DNA of 64,000 nt from Acinetobacter sichuanensis (GTDB lineage: Bacteria > Pseudomonadota > Gammaproteobacteria > Pseudomonadales > Moraxellaceae), in assembly GCF_003024515.2 (NCBI RefSeq), contig NZ_PYIX02000005.1, forward strand, positions 62,001-126,000. The letters are read 5' to 3'. Shown piece by piece: positions 27,258-35,866 of this stretch. The notes beneath the pieces were generated by a model, which made no database searches, was not told where the DNA came from, and worked only from the letters and a program-made list of their open reading frames with translations. Position 1 is the stretch's first letter. Each line of letters starts with the position of its first letter. Position numbers and translations under genes: made by a program.

Positions 27258-27286
27258 AATCTCTGATCCCATCAGAGATTTTTTTT
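27258..27286 (+). terminator. terminator after tRNA-Phe copy 1
   Basis: Perfect 10-bp stem (AATCTCTGAT / ATCAGAGATT), 3-base loop, then eight T. Confidence 0.88.
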
Positions 27287-27367
27287 GCCCAAAAAATACT
27301 CGAACGAATAAAAAATTGATGATTTTTATTGACTAATTCATACAGATACGGCTTAATACACGGCATC

Positions 27368-27443
27368 GGCGTGATAGCTCAGTAGGTAGAGCAACGGATT
27401 GAAAATCCGTGTGTCCCCAGTTCGATCCTGGGTCTCGCCACCA
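27368..27443 (+). tRNA. tRNA-Phe (anticodon GAA), copy 2
   Basis: Identical to copy 1 over all 76 nt, with a few identical flanking bases (CATC before, ATATT after). It has its own terminator, so each copy is a separate unit. Confidence 0.95.
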
Positions 27444-27450
27444 TATTTTA

Positions 27451-27483
27451 AAAAGCCTCAAATATTTATTTGAGGCTTTTTTT
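27451..27483 (+). terminator. terminator after tRNA-Phe copy 2
   Basis: Stem AAAAGCCTCAAAT / ATTTGAGGCTTTT with a short loop, then a T-run. Confidence 0.88.
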
Positions 27484-27667
27484 ATTCTATGTGTAAAATA
27501 AAATTGTACTACGAAGTCATCTGACGGGTTTTAAATCAGGTATATTCAATTTTATGATTACATATTCATCTATTTTAGGGAATGAATTGTTAGACAATAT
27601 GCTCAATATTCAATTTTATGATGTGTATATTAGTGAATAAATGAGAACTACGTCGCAAAATATAAAA

Positions 27668-28429
27668 ATGAAAGATTTATTTTCCAATAATAGTCAGCTC
27701 TATCAACAGGCTCGACCCAGTTATCCTCAAGAAGTTGTATTAGAGGTACTTAAGCACGTCCCTGAAAAAAGCTTTGCATGGGATTGTGGTGCAGGTTCGG
27801 GACAGTTTACACAATTACTTGCCCCTTATTTTGATCATATTGTGGCAACGGATATTAGTTCAACGCAGTTACAAAATGCACCTTATTTTGAAAATGTCAG
27901 CTACCAAGTACAGTCTGCCGAAAAAACAAACTTTATTAAACAAAGTTTTGATCTGATTTGTGTGGCACAAGCAATTCATTGGTTTAATTTTAAAAATTTT
28001 TATCAAGAAGTGCAGCGTACTTTAAAGCCAGAAGGCATATTTGCCGTGATTGGGTATGGTTTAATTCATGTTGAGCATGAGGCTGTAAATGCACTCATTC
28101 ATAAGCTTTATACAGAAAAGCTGCATTCTTATTGGGATGCGGAGCGTCGTTATATTGATGAGTTATATCAGACCATTCCATTTCCCTTTGAGGAAATCGT
28201 TGTACCTACATTTAAAATGCAATATCAGTGGTCATCTGCACAGCTTTTAAAATATTTATCAACTTGGTCTGCTGTTAAACATTATCATCAAAAAAATCAA
28301 GATGAGCCTCTTTTAGAGTTGGCAGAACATCTTCAGCAATATGAAGGTGTATTTGAGGTTGAGTTTCCAATTTTTTTACGCATTGGCAAGCTTAAAGCTG
28401 TCAAGAAAAAGCGCTTTTTGAAAAAGTAG
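27668..28429 (+). CDS. class I SAM-dependent methyltransferase, 253 aa
   Basis: The SAM-binding motif I AWDCGAGSGQFTQLL lies near residues 37-51, followed by VATDISSTQL (acidic end of strand 2) and FDLICVAQAIHWF. This resembles the trans-aconitate-methyltransferase/Cyclopropane-like small-molecule branch; the substrate is unknown. The frame opens at 27641, but MKDLFSNNSQLYQQARPSYP from 27668 is the usual start of this group. No strong ribosome binding site marks either one. Confidence 0.8.
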   Translation: MKDLFSNNSQLYQQARPSYPQEVVLEVLKHVPEKSFAWDCGAGSGQFTQLLAPYFDHIVATDISSTQLQNAPYFENVSYQVQSAEKTNFIKQSFDLICVAQAIHWFNFKNFYQEVQRTLKPEGIFAVIGYGLIHVEHEAVNALIHKLYTEKLHSYWDAERRYIDELYQTIPFPFEEIVVPTFKMQYQWSSAQLLKYLSTWSAVKHYHQKNQDEPLLELAEHLQQYEGVFEVEFPIFLRIGKLKAVKKKRFLKK

Positions 28430-28485
28430 GACAACATTAATATTTGATATTCTTGTTGTAGCCTTGAGTTTGATATTTACAATTT

Positions 28486-28905
28486 TTAATCCTGAATCAA
28501 ACGTTTGCCTAAACAGACCACCTCAATTTCCTCATAGCCCAATTGTTCATAGAAGCTTTGTACATCAATATTTTCTTTACGAATCAAAAGCTGAAGCTTT
28601 GGGCAGCCGAGTGCGATTAAACGTTTTTCCAATTGTTGAATCAGTGCAGTTGCAACACCATTGCGCTGTGCATGTGGATGAACTGCCAAATAATTCACCC
28701 AACCACGATGCCCATCATAGCCGCCCATAACGGTTGCAATCAGTTGCTCATCTTTGACAGCCAATAAAAATAAGCCATCTTGCTGCGCTGTTTTGCGGAA
28801 AATATCAATTTCAGGATTATTCCACGGACGGGTTAAATCGCAGAGCTCCCAAAGGGCGATGACATTTTCCAGATCATTTTCCTGAAACTGACGAATCATA
28901 AACAT
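28486..28905 (-). CDS. ypeA: GNAT acetyltransferase YpeA, 139 aa
   Basis: It is close in sequence style to E. coli YpeA: LWELCDLTRPWNNPEIDI, then TVMGGYDGHRGWVNYLAVHP, then the acetyl-CoA loop QRNGVATALI and the C-terminal FYEQLGYEE ... LGKRLIQD. Its acceptor substrate is unknown. ATGs at 28905 and 28899 are both possible starts. It is convergent with the methyltransferase gene and divergent from the GMC oxidoreductase. Confidence 0.88.
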   Translation of the reverse strand: MFMIRQFQENDLENVIALWELCDLTRPWNNPEIDIFRKTAQQDGLFLLAVKDEQLIATVMGGYDGHRGWVNYLAVHPHAQRNGVATALIQQLEKRLIALGCPKLQLLIRKENIDVQSFYEQLGYEEIEVVCLGKRLIQD

Positions 28906-29116
28906 AAGGTGTGCTGATCTCTTGTTTTTAAATGTTATTTGCTACAGATTAATCGAAAAATCAGGCAATGATAAGTGCGATTTTTATACAATTGAAACGA
29001 AAAATTATTGTTGCACATCATCATAATTGTTGCATTATTGAGCTGAAATGATTCTTTAAACAGTAAATATATGCATAATGAAAAAAAGCGTAAATTTAAA
29101 ACAACAAGGATATCAC

Positions 29117-30763
29117 GTGAATAAAATGGAATTTGATTACATCATCATTGGTGGGGGCAGTTCAGGCTGTGTATTGGCTGGGCGTTTATCGGAAGACCCA
29201 AATGTCTCGGTCTGTTTACTTGAAGTTGGCGGTGGCGGTGATGGTTGGAAAGTTGAGGTGCCCTGTGCAGCGGTGATCAGCATACCGACTAAAATCAATA
29301 ATTGGGCATTTGAAACGGTATCTCAAAAAGGACTGAATGGACGCAAGGGCTATCAGCCTCGTGGTAAGTGCTTAGGAGGATCATCTGCGATTAATGCCAT
29401 GGTGTATATCCGTGGCAATGCACAGGATTATGATCATTGGGCAGCCTTGGGTAATGATGGATGGTCGTATCAGGAAGTTTTGCCCTATTTTATAAAATCT
29501 GAGAATAATCAGCGTATTCACAATGCCTATCATGGCAATGAGGGGCCATTATCTGTCACCGATTTACAAAGTGAAAATCCTTTACAAGCGCGCTATTTGG
29601 CTGCGGCAAAAGAGCAAGGCTATAAAATTTTGGATGATTTTAATGGCGCAGAACAAGAGGGCTTAGGCGTTTATCAGGTCACACATATCAATGGTGAACG
29701 TTGTAGTTCGGCACGGGCGTATTTATTTCCGCATCGTGAACGTAAAAATTTAACAGTTGAAATTCATGCACAGACTCAACGGATTTTGATTGAAAATGGT
29801 GTCGCTGTTGGTGTGGAATATAAACAAGCGGGTCAAGTGAAGCAAATCTATGCACGTCGTGAAGTCTTGCTCAGCGCAGGTGCGATGCAATCGCCTCAAA
29901 TTCTGATGTTGTCAGGGGTGGGGGATCAGCATGAGTTGATGGCGCATGGTATTCAGGTTAAACATCATTTACCAGGTGTGGGTAAAAACTTCCACGATCA
30001 TCCTGACTTTATTTTTGGCTATAAAGTCGATGCCATCCCAGGCACATTTGGTCTTTCATTGAAAGGTTCTATAGATTTATTTAAACAAATTAGCCGTTAT
30101 CGTAAGGAAGGTAAAGGACTCATTACCACTAACTTTGCTGAGTGTGGTGGTTTTTTAAAAAGTTCGCCTGAACAAACTTTACCGAATTTACAGTTACATT
30201 TTGTCGTGGCACTTGTTGATAATCATGCAAGAACTATGCACATGGGACATGGGATTTCTTGCCATGTTTGCCTACTCAATCCGAAAAGTCGAGGCACGAT
30301 TAAAATCAGTGGAGTGAGTATTGATGATCCATTGTTGATTGATCCTAATTTTTATGATGATGAGTCTGACTTGGAAGAAATGGTCAAAGGCTTTAAACTG
30401 ACTCAAAAATTGATGCAGTCAAATGCCTTTAAAGACATTATTAAAAAAGATTTATTCACTGCGGATGTGCAAACCGATGAAGAGATTCGCCACATTCTCA
30501 GAGAGCGTTCAGATACGGTTTACCATCCTGTCGGGAGTTGTAAGATGGGTGTGGATGATATGGCGGTGGTTGATGCACGTTTACGGGTTTATGGAGTTCA
30601 AAACCTACGTGTGGTTGATGCTTCGATTATGCCAACGGTGGTCAATGGCAATACCAATGCGCCTGCTATTATGATTGCTGAAAAAGCGGTGGATATGATT
30701 CGTCAGGATCAGGCGAGTGTGGCGTTTATTGAGAAGAAAGTACGAGTTGGTGAAGTTGCATAA
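29117..30763 (+). CDS. GMC-family FAD-dependent alcohol/choline dehydrogenase, 548 aa
   Basis: The FAD-binding start DYIIIGGGSSGCVLAGRLSE (Rossmann GxGxxG) is followed by GMC signature 1 (GKCLGGSSAINAMVYIRG) and signature 2 (LSAGAMQSPQILMLSGVG). The C-terminal catalytic His pair lies in YHPVGSCKMG and NGNTNAPAIMIAEKA. Related enzymes oxidise long-chain or aromatic alcohols (AlkJ type) or choline; there is no betaine aldehyde dehydrogenase nearby, so an alcohol substrate is more likely. A GTG at 29117 has AAGGA six bases upstream; the first ATG with a good fit is 29126, and 29078 is a longer, less likely start. Confidence 0.87.
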   Translation: MNKMEFDYIIIGGGSSGCVLAGRLSEDPNVSVCLLEVGGGGDGWKVEVPCAAVISIPTKINNWAFETVSQKGLNGRKGYQPRGKCLGGSSAINAMVYIRGNAQDYDHWAALGNDGWSYQEVLPYFIKSENNQRIHNAYHGNEGPLSVTDLQSENPLQARYLAAAKEQGYKILDDFNGAEQEGLGVYQVTHINGERCSSARAYLFPHRERKNLTVEIHAQTQRILIENGVAVGVEYKQAGQVKQIYARREVLLSAGAMQSPQILMLSGVGDQHELMAHGIQVKHHLPGVGKNFHDHPDFIFGYKVDAIPGTFGLSLKGSIDLFKQISRYRKEGKGLITTNFAECGGFLKSSPEQTLPNLQLHFVVALVDNHARTMHMGHGISCHVCLLNPKSRGTIKISGVSIDDPLLIDPNFYDDESDLEEMVKGFKLTQKLMQSNAFKDIIKKDLFTADVQTDEEIRHILRERSDTVYHPVGSCKMGVDDMAVVDARLRVYGVQNLRVVDASIMPTVVNGNTNAPAIMIAEKAVDMIRQDQASVAFIEKKVRVGEVA

Positions 30764-30788
30764 TTGAGATTGATCATTATTGAAAAGT

Positions 30789-30823
30789 CCTCTCTCCCTT
30801 TGGGAGAGAGTTAGAGAGAGGGG
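30789..30823. repeat. dispersed GC-rich palindromic repeat, copy B
   Basis: CCTCTCTCCCTTTGGGAGAG, then AGTTAGAGAGAGGG. It has the same plan as copies A and C: a CTCTCC/GGAGAG hairpin followed by a second GAGAGG. It lies in the gap after the GMC oxidoreductase gene. Confidence 0.7.
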
Positions 30824-30851
30824 CATATAAATTGTCTCCCACTTGTGCAAT

Positions 30852-30874
30852 AAAAAACGCCCATCAGGGCGTTT
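30852..30874 (-). terminator. terminator of the CoA-transferase gene
   Basis: Stem AAACGCCC / GGGCGTTT with loop ATCA; on the minus strand a T-run follows. It starts 27 bp after the stop. Confidence 0.88.
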
Positions 30875-30900
30875 CTCATTTCAACTTAAAATAGAACATC

Positions 30901-32421
30901 TTAAGCAGATTTTTTCTCTTGAGCTTGTGCAGTCAACATATGACCTGTTTCTTCAAAGTTTGAGTGCCAAGAAAGCGCTTCACGAAGAATGTGAGGTGTT
31001 TGACCGCCTTTTTCACAAGCACGATCAAAGTAATCATTCAATGCATCGCGGTACATTGGATGTGCACAGTTATCGATGATTGCACGAGCACGTTCACGTG
31101 GTGCAAGACCACGTAAGTCTGCAAGACCTTGTTCTGTTACAAGGATGTCAACATCGTGCTCAGCATGGTCAATGTGAGATGCAAATGGAACAACAGAAGA
31201 AATGTCGCCACCTTTTGCAATTGATTTGGTTACGAAGATTGCAAGATGAGCATTACGTGCGAAGTCACCTGAACCACCGATCCCGTTCATCATTTTGGTA
31301 CCACAAACGTGAGTTGAGTTTACGTTACCGTAAATATCGAACTCAAGCGCAGTGTTGATGCCGATAATCCCTAAACGACGAACCAATTCAGGATGGTTTG
31401 AGATTTCTTGTGGACGTAATACAAGTTTGTCTTTGTATTGTTCAAGATTATTAAATACTTTTTCGCCATATTTAGCAGAAAGGGTAATTGAAGAACCTGA
31501 TGCAAATTTCATTTTACCTGCATCGATCAATTCAAAAGTACAGTCTTGCAGTACTTCAGAATACATCACTAAATCTTCAAAATTAGAATCTTTAAGACCT
31601 GTTAATACCGCATTGGCAATAGAACCAATCCCTGCTTGTAATGGACCTAAGTTTGGTGGTAAACGATCTTCAGCTACTTCTTTTTCAAGGAAAGCGATCA
31701 AGTGATTTGCAATACCTTGAGTTTCATCATCTGGTAATGTCACAGTTGATGGAGAATCATGGTATTCGCTGTTAATCACGATACCCACGATTTTCGCTGG
31801 ATCGATATTGATTGCAGGTGTACCAATACGCTCATCGACTTGAGTCAATGGAATTGGTTGGCGTGTTGGGCGATAAGTTGGGATATAAATATCGTGTAAG
31901 CCTTCAAACGCAGGGCTTAAATTAGTGTTGATTTCAACAATCACTTTTTCAGCAAAAATTGCAAAGCTTGCAGAGTTACCTACAGACGTTGTTGGAATGA
32001 TGCCACCATCTTCAGTGATTGCAACAGCTTCAATGATTGCAACATCAGGTTTTTTCAATTGAAGATTACGCATTTGTTCAACAGTTTCAGACAAGTGTTG
32101 ATCGATGAACATTACTTCACCTTTGTTGATCGCTTTACGTAAAGTGTTATCAACTTGGAAAGGCAAACGACGTGCAAGCACACCAGCTTCTGTTAGTTGC
32201 TTATCTAGATCATTCCCCAGACTTGCACCCGTGATTAATGTGATTTTCAACGGGTTAGTTTGGGCTTGTTTAACTAGCGCTAAAGGAACAGCTTTCGCTT
32301 CACCTGCACGAGTAAAACCACTCATACCTACTGTCATACCATCTTGGATAAAAGTGGCAGCTTGTTCTGCACTCATGATTTTGTCATGGAGAGATGCTAA
32401 ACGAATACGATCTAAAGACAT
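30901..32421 (-). CDS. acetyl-CoA hydrolase/transferase family, probable succinyl-CoA:acetate CoA-transferase, 506 aa
   Basis: A full-length member of the Ach1/AarC family, which moves CoA between acetate and succinate. The conserved stretch GINTALEFDIYGNVNSTHV holds the Glu that forms the CoA thioester, and the glycine-rich NGIGGSGDFARNA follows. VGMSGFTRAGEAKAVP near residue 32 is the typical start of the CoA-binding half. In Acinetobacter-like aerobes this would link acetate overflow to the TCA cycle; that is inference. It is a single gene with its own terminator. Confidence 0.92.
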   Translation of the reverse strand: MSLDRIRLASLHDKIMSAEQAATFIQDGMTVGMSGFTRAGEAKAVPLALVKQAQTNPLKITLITGASLGNDLDKQLTEAGVLARRLPFQVDNTLRKAINKGEVMFIDQHLSETVEQMRNLQLKKPDVAIIEAVAITEDGGIIPTTSVGNSASFAIFAEKVIVEINTNLSPAFEGLHDIYIPTYRPTRQPIPLTQVDERIGTPAINIDPAKIVGIVINSEYHDSPSTVTLPDDETQGIANHLIAFLEKEVAEDRLPPNLGPLQAGIGSIANAVLTGLKDSNFEDLVMYSEVLQDCTFELIDAGKMKFASGSSITLSAKYGEKVFNNLEQYKDKLVLRPQEISNHPELVRRLGIIGINTALEFDIYGNVNSTHVCGTKMMNGIGGSGDFARNAHLAIFVTKSIAKGGDISSVVPFASHIDHAEHDVDILVTEQGLADLRGLAPRERARAIIDNCAHPMYRDALNDYFDRACEKGGQTPHILREALSWHSNFEETGHMLTAQAQEKKSA

Positions 32422-32626
32422 GGTTTACGCTCAATTCTTGTTCAAAACTAGACGGATTGTACCGCCCTAAAAGTAAATTGTGCATGCCTCTAATGCTAAG
32501 GTCTAATTTTTTCAGTAAATGTGGGTATAAATTTTGGTGATGGTTTTTAAGTTGCTATTTTAAAAGGAAATAATAGTACCTGTTTGTTAAACAAACAATA
32601 CTAAGTGTTTCTTTATTGAGCAATAG

Positions 32627-34087
32627 TTAAAAACGATCACTCAATGTTTGTTTAATCTTTTGAATTGGATTGTGATTTGGATTTTCTTCTGGCTCTACTG
32701 GGGAAATGGGTAAGGAAATAATTGCCTGTAAACCGCCTTCTGAACGATTGTGAATATCGAGTTGACCCTGATGAATATCGACAATTCTTTTTACAATAGC
32801 CAAGCCTAAACCACTGCCTTGTACAGTTCTTGCAGCATTTCCACGTACAAAAGGTTGCATCAGATCTGCAATTTGATCTTCAGGAATCCCTTCACCATGA
32901 TCTGAAACACTGATTTTAATTTGCTCACCTTCTACATAGGCAGCCAGTTCAATTGGTTCAGCTCCATAGCGTTTTGAGTTGTTAATCAAGTTACCAATCA
33001 GACGTTTTAACGATAATGAGCGGGCTGTAATTGTTGGAATTTCATGTGGAGTGAAACGGATATCTAAAGGTTTAAACTGAATGCTGAGCTCTTGCAAAAG
33101 GCTGTTGATATCCGTTTCTTGTAATTCTTCATCTGAACCATCACGCATATAAGAAATAAACTGATTTAAAATTGCATCCATATCCTCAACATCATAAATT
33201 AAGCCTTCTTTTAAAAAGTCTTCGTCAGGCATCATTTCAGCACTGAGACGGATACGGGTCAGTGGGGTGCGTAAGTCATGAGAAATCCCTGCGAGCATGA
33301 TTTGACGATCACGTTCAGTTTGCTCCAAGGTGTAAATCATATGGTTAAATGCTTGGTTTACCTCACGAATTTCTTGAGGTCCATGGTTCGTTTCCAGATA
33401 GGGCACTTTTCCTGTTTTACTGTAGCTATTTGCTGCATTTTGCAAACGGCGTAATGGTCGATTTAACTGTCGAACCAAGGTCAAAATAATGGCTGCTGCA
33501 ATGAGTGGAATACCCAAAAGCCAACCTAAAATGAGCTCAGGGCTATAATTTGCATAGGTTTTCAATGGCTCACGAACCCAATTGCCATTCATTTCAGGTG
33601 TTTGTACCCAAATACGTGGGCTTGGTTTAAATTGGAAATACACAGTTACATCTTTCATATCGAGTTCTTGTGCTAATTGATGCTCGATACGATTAGTAAA
33701 AAAGTCAGCAATCACTTTATCTTTTACATTTGGATATTCTTTAGGATCAGTGATGTATTCAACACCTACCCGCTGTTTTAGCCATTCATCAATATCAAGT
33801 TGAACTTCATCATGATAAATCTGCAAACGTGGGTTATTGACCATTTCTAATTCAACTGCTAAAAAACGTGCATGTTGTTGAATTTCAGGTAAATACAAGG
33901 TTTTCCAAAAAAACCACAAAGACATAAATAAACTGAAAAATACGACAAATAAAACCAAAACTGTTGTGCGCATGGCTGCTGAACGCGGTTTGATTTTATC
34001 GAGGAAACGTTCCCAAGGTGTACGTTTCTTTTCTTGATAAGCCGAAAATTCTGAAAAAGCTTGTGGGTCGATTGGATCTAATTTCAC
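32627..34087 (-). CDS. envZ: EnvZ-like sensor histidine kinase, 486 aa
   Basis: An inner-membrane osmosensor-type kinase. It has one membrane helix at about 42-62, a periplasmic domain of about 125 residues, a second helix near 190-208, and HAMP. The H-box GISHDLRTPLTRIRL (phospho-His about 270) is followed by the ATPase boxes NLINNSKRYG, DHGEGIP and GSGLGLAIV. The H-box and layout are EnvZ-like, and an OmpR-like partner lies upstream. The start is a GTG at 34087. An N-terminal cytoplasmic extension of about 40 residues precedes helix 1, longer than in E. coli EnvZ. Confidence 0.9.
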   Translation of the reverse strand: MKLDPIDPQAFSEFSAYQEKKRTPWERFLDKIKPRSAAMRTTVLVLFVVFFSLFMSLWFFWKTLYLPEIQQHARFLAVELEMVNNPRLQIYHDEVQLDIDEWLKQRVGVEYITDPKEYPNVKDKVIADFFTNRIEHQLAQELDMKDVTVYFQFKPSPRIWVQTPEMNGNWVREPLKTYANYSPELILGWLLGIPLIAAAIILTLVRQLNRPLRRLQNAANSYSKTGKVPYLETNHGPQEIREVNQAFNHMIYTLEQTERDRQIMLAGISHDLRTPLTRIRLSAEMMPDEDFLKEGLIYDVEDMDAILNQFISYMRDGSDEELQETDINSLLQELSIQFKPLDIRFTPHEIPTITARSLSLKRLIGNLINNSKRYGAEPIELAAYVEGEQIKISVSDHGEGIPEDQIADLMQPFVRGNAARTVQGSGLGLAIVKRIVDIHQGQLDIHNRSEGGLQAIISLPISPVEPEENPNHNPIQKIKQTLSDRF

Positions 34088-34465
34088 AGTGGCATTCCAA
34101 TGCTGTGCAATATTTTGATTGATTTCAGTGTAATGTACGTGGCGTGTAGGTCAAGATCAAATATGTTGGGTTGTGCTCGTTTCAGCCATTATTGATAGCC
34201 AATCGTAAGATTGAGATGAGCTAGAGCTAAACTGAAAATAATAGAAATGAGCTTGGTTAAAATTAACTTATTAAATAAAATCAAAGTACTTAAGCTAGAT
34301 AGAAGTAATGAACTAATGATAAAAAGTTGCTCAAATGCAAAACTATAATGATTGTTATTGGTAGAAATTGATCAACCTAAAAGCAAAAAAATGCTGATGA
34401 TATTCAAACTAGAGAATAGGATCAGCACTTTTTTACATAGACTCATAGCAATGAATCAGAGTGAC
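34088..34465. other. 378-bp gap between ompR and envZ
   Basis: In most proteobacteria ompR and envZ overlap; here they are 378 bp apart. The gap holds a terminator for ompR (34384-34427) and then about 300 bp of AT-rich sequence in which envZ must have its own promoter. No gene seen. Confidence 0.65.
34384..34427 (-). terminator. ompR terminator
   Basis: On the minus strand GTGCTGAT ... ATCAGCA with a 22-base loop, then a run of seven T. It starts 39 bp after the ompR stop. The long loop makes it weaker than the others. Confidence 0.65.
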
Positions 34466-35230
34466 TTATTCAGCACCATCTGGAACAAAGACGTAGCCCA
34501 CACCCCAAACCGTCTGAATATAACGTGCACGAGCTGGATTTTCTTCAATCAAGCGACGTAAACGAGACACTTGAACATCGATAGAACGTTCCATTGCACC
34601 CCATTCACGACCACGCGCAAGATTCATCAGTTTATCGCGAGTCAAAGGTTCACGTGGATGCTGTACTAAAGCCTTGAGTACAGCAAATTCACCTGTCGTT
34701 AAAGTCACAACCTGACCTTCGCGCGTCAAGGTACGTGTAGATAAATCTAATGACCATGGACCAAATGAAACCACTTCAACATTTTGACTTGGTGCGCCTG
34801 GTACTTCACGCACTTGGCGACGTAAAACTGCACGAATACGTGCCAACAACTCATTTGGGTTAAATGGTTTTGGTAAATAGTCATCAGCGCCCGCTTCTAA
34901 GCCAGCAATACGGTCTGAGTCACTACCACGTGCGGTTAGCATGATGATCGGTGTGTCAATGTTAGATGAACGTAAACGACGACAAATGCTTAAACCATCT
35001 TCTACAGGAAGCATGAAGTCTAAAACAATCAATGAAAATAATTCACGTTGTAATAAACGATCCATTTGAGTGGCATCGTGGGCTGTTTTCACCACAAAGC
35101 CTTTATCTTCCAAGAAACGCTGCAAAAGGGTACGTAAACGCACATCATCATCGACAACTAAAATGCGTTCGACACGGTCAGTTTCATTTTGTACGACATC
35201 TGTATTTTCAGCAGGTACAACTAAACTCAT
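34466..35230 (-). CDS. ompR: OmpR-like response regulator, 254 aa
   Basis: The receiver domain (about 20-135) has VVDDDVRLR (acidic pocket), the phospho-Asp in LIVLDFMLP (about 71), and Lys in LPKPFNPNE. The C-terminal winged helix (FAVLKALVQHPREPLTRDKL ... IDVQVSRLRRLIE) is of the OmpR/PhoB class. The stretch DKLMNLARGREW matches OmpR itself. The ATG follows AAGGGAGTGCATC. Paired with EnvZ downstream, but in a separate transcription unit if the terminator works. Confidence 0.93.
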   Translation of the reverse strand: MSLVVPAENTDVVQNETDRVERILVVDDDVRLRTLLQRFLEDKGFVVKTAHDATQMDRLLQRELFSLIVLDFMLPVEDGLSICRRLRSSNIDTPIIMLTARGSDSDRIAGLEAGADDYLPKPFNPNELLARIRAVLRRQVREVPGAPSQNVEVVSFGPWSLDLSTRTLTREGQVVTLTTGEFAVLKALVQHPREPLTRDKLMNLARGREWGAMERSIDVQVSRLRRLIEENPARARYIQTVWGVGYVFVPDGAE

Positions 35231-35866
35231 GATGCACTCCCTTAATGTTGTAAATTATAAATATCGTAATCTCAGTATAATGCCTAAGTTCTTGTTAAGA
35301 CTATGTATCAATTTGCTCAAAATTACAATTCTAAGCCTGTTTTTAAACCAAAAAACAACACCAAGCAATATTTAGAATGATTCTATGTTTATAAATAAAA
35401 AACGTGATCTATTGCAAACAAAATTTTCAATCATTTTAGTATAAGTATTTCTTTCAATAGATGTAATTGAAACTTTCTTGTCATCTGAAACCGTGTTGTG
35501 ATATTGGAAATATTCATAAAACAAGAATGATTGAAATATATCACTAAAATGAACGATTATAGATGAGATTTTTTTCTCATTTAAATGCAAGATCATCGCC
35601 TCTTTTGCCATGATTTAACTGCTTAAAATTGCTTTTCTGGACAAGAATAACGAAAAAGAATGAAATAATCGAAGCTGTTAGTCACATTAAATAAAAATAT
35701 AGATGATAAAATAATGCCAGAATTATGTGATTACACGATGAAAAAACCAGAAATATGACCTTTTATCAATTTTTTCACTACTAATTTGCAAAACAATTGT
35801 GGATTTTATGGTCTTGGTCTTTATAATCACTAACTTTTAGTCCTTATCCTTGTGGAATTAAACACG
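35231..35866. other. AT-rich divergent gap between ompR and tex
   Basis: About 640 bp that should contain the promoters of ompR (leftward) and tex (rightward). A 79-codon minus-strand frame at 35372-35611 lacks a ribosome binding site and is Ile/Phe/Ser-rich in the way of chance frames in AT-rich DNA, so I do not call it. No RNA recognised. Confidence 0.55.

Noticed and set aside
27251..27370. Possible small RNA between the two tRNA-Phe genes
   Set aside because: The only structure is the terminator of copy 1; the rest is AT-rich spacer.
35372..35611. 79-codon minus-strand frame in the ompR-tex gap
   Set aside because: No ribosome binding site, no recognised domain, and a composition expected of chance frames in AT-rich DNA.
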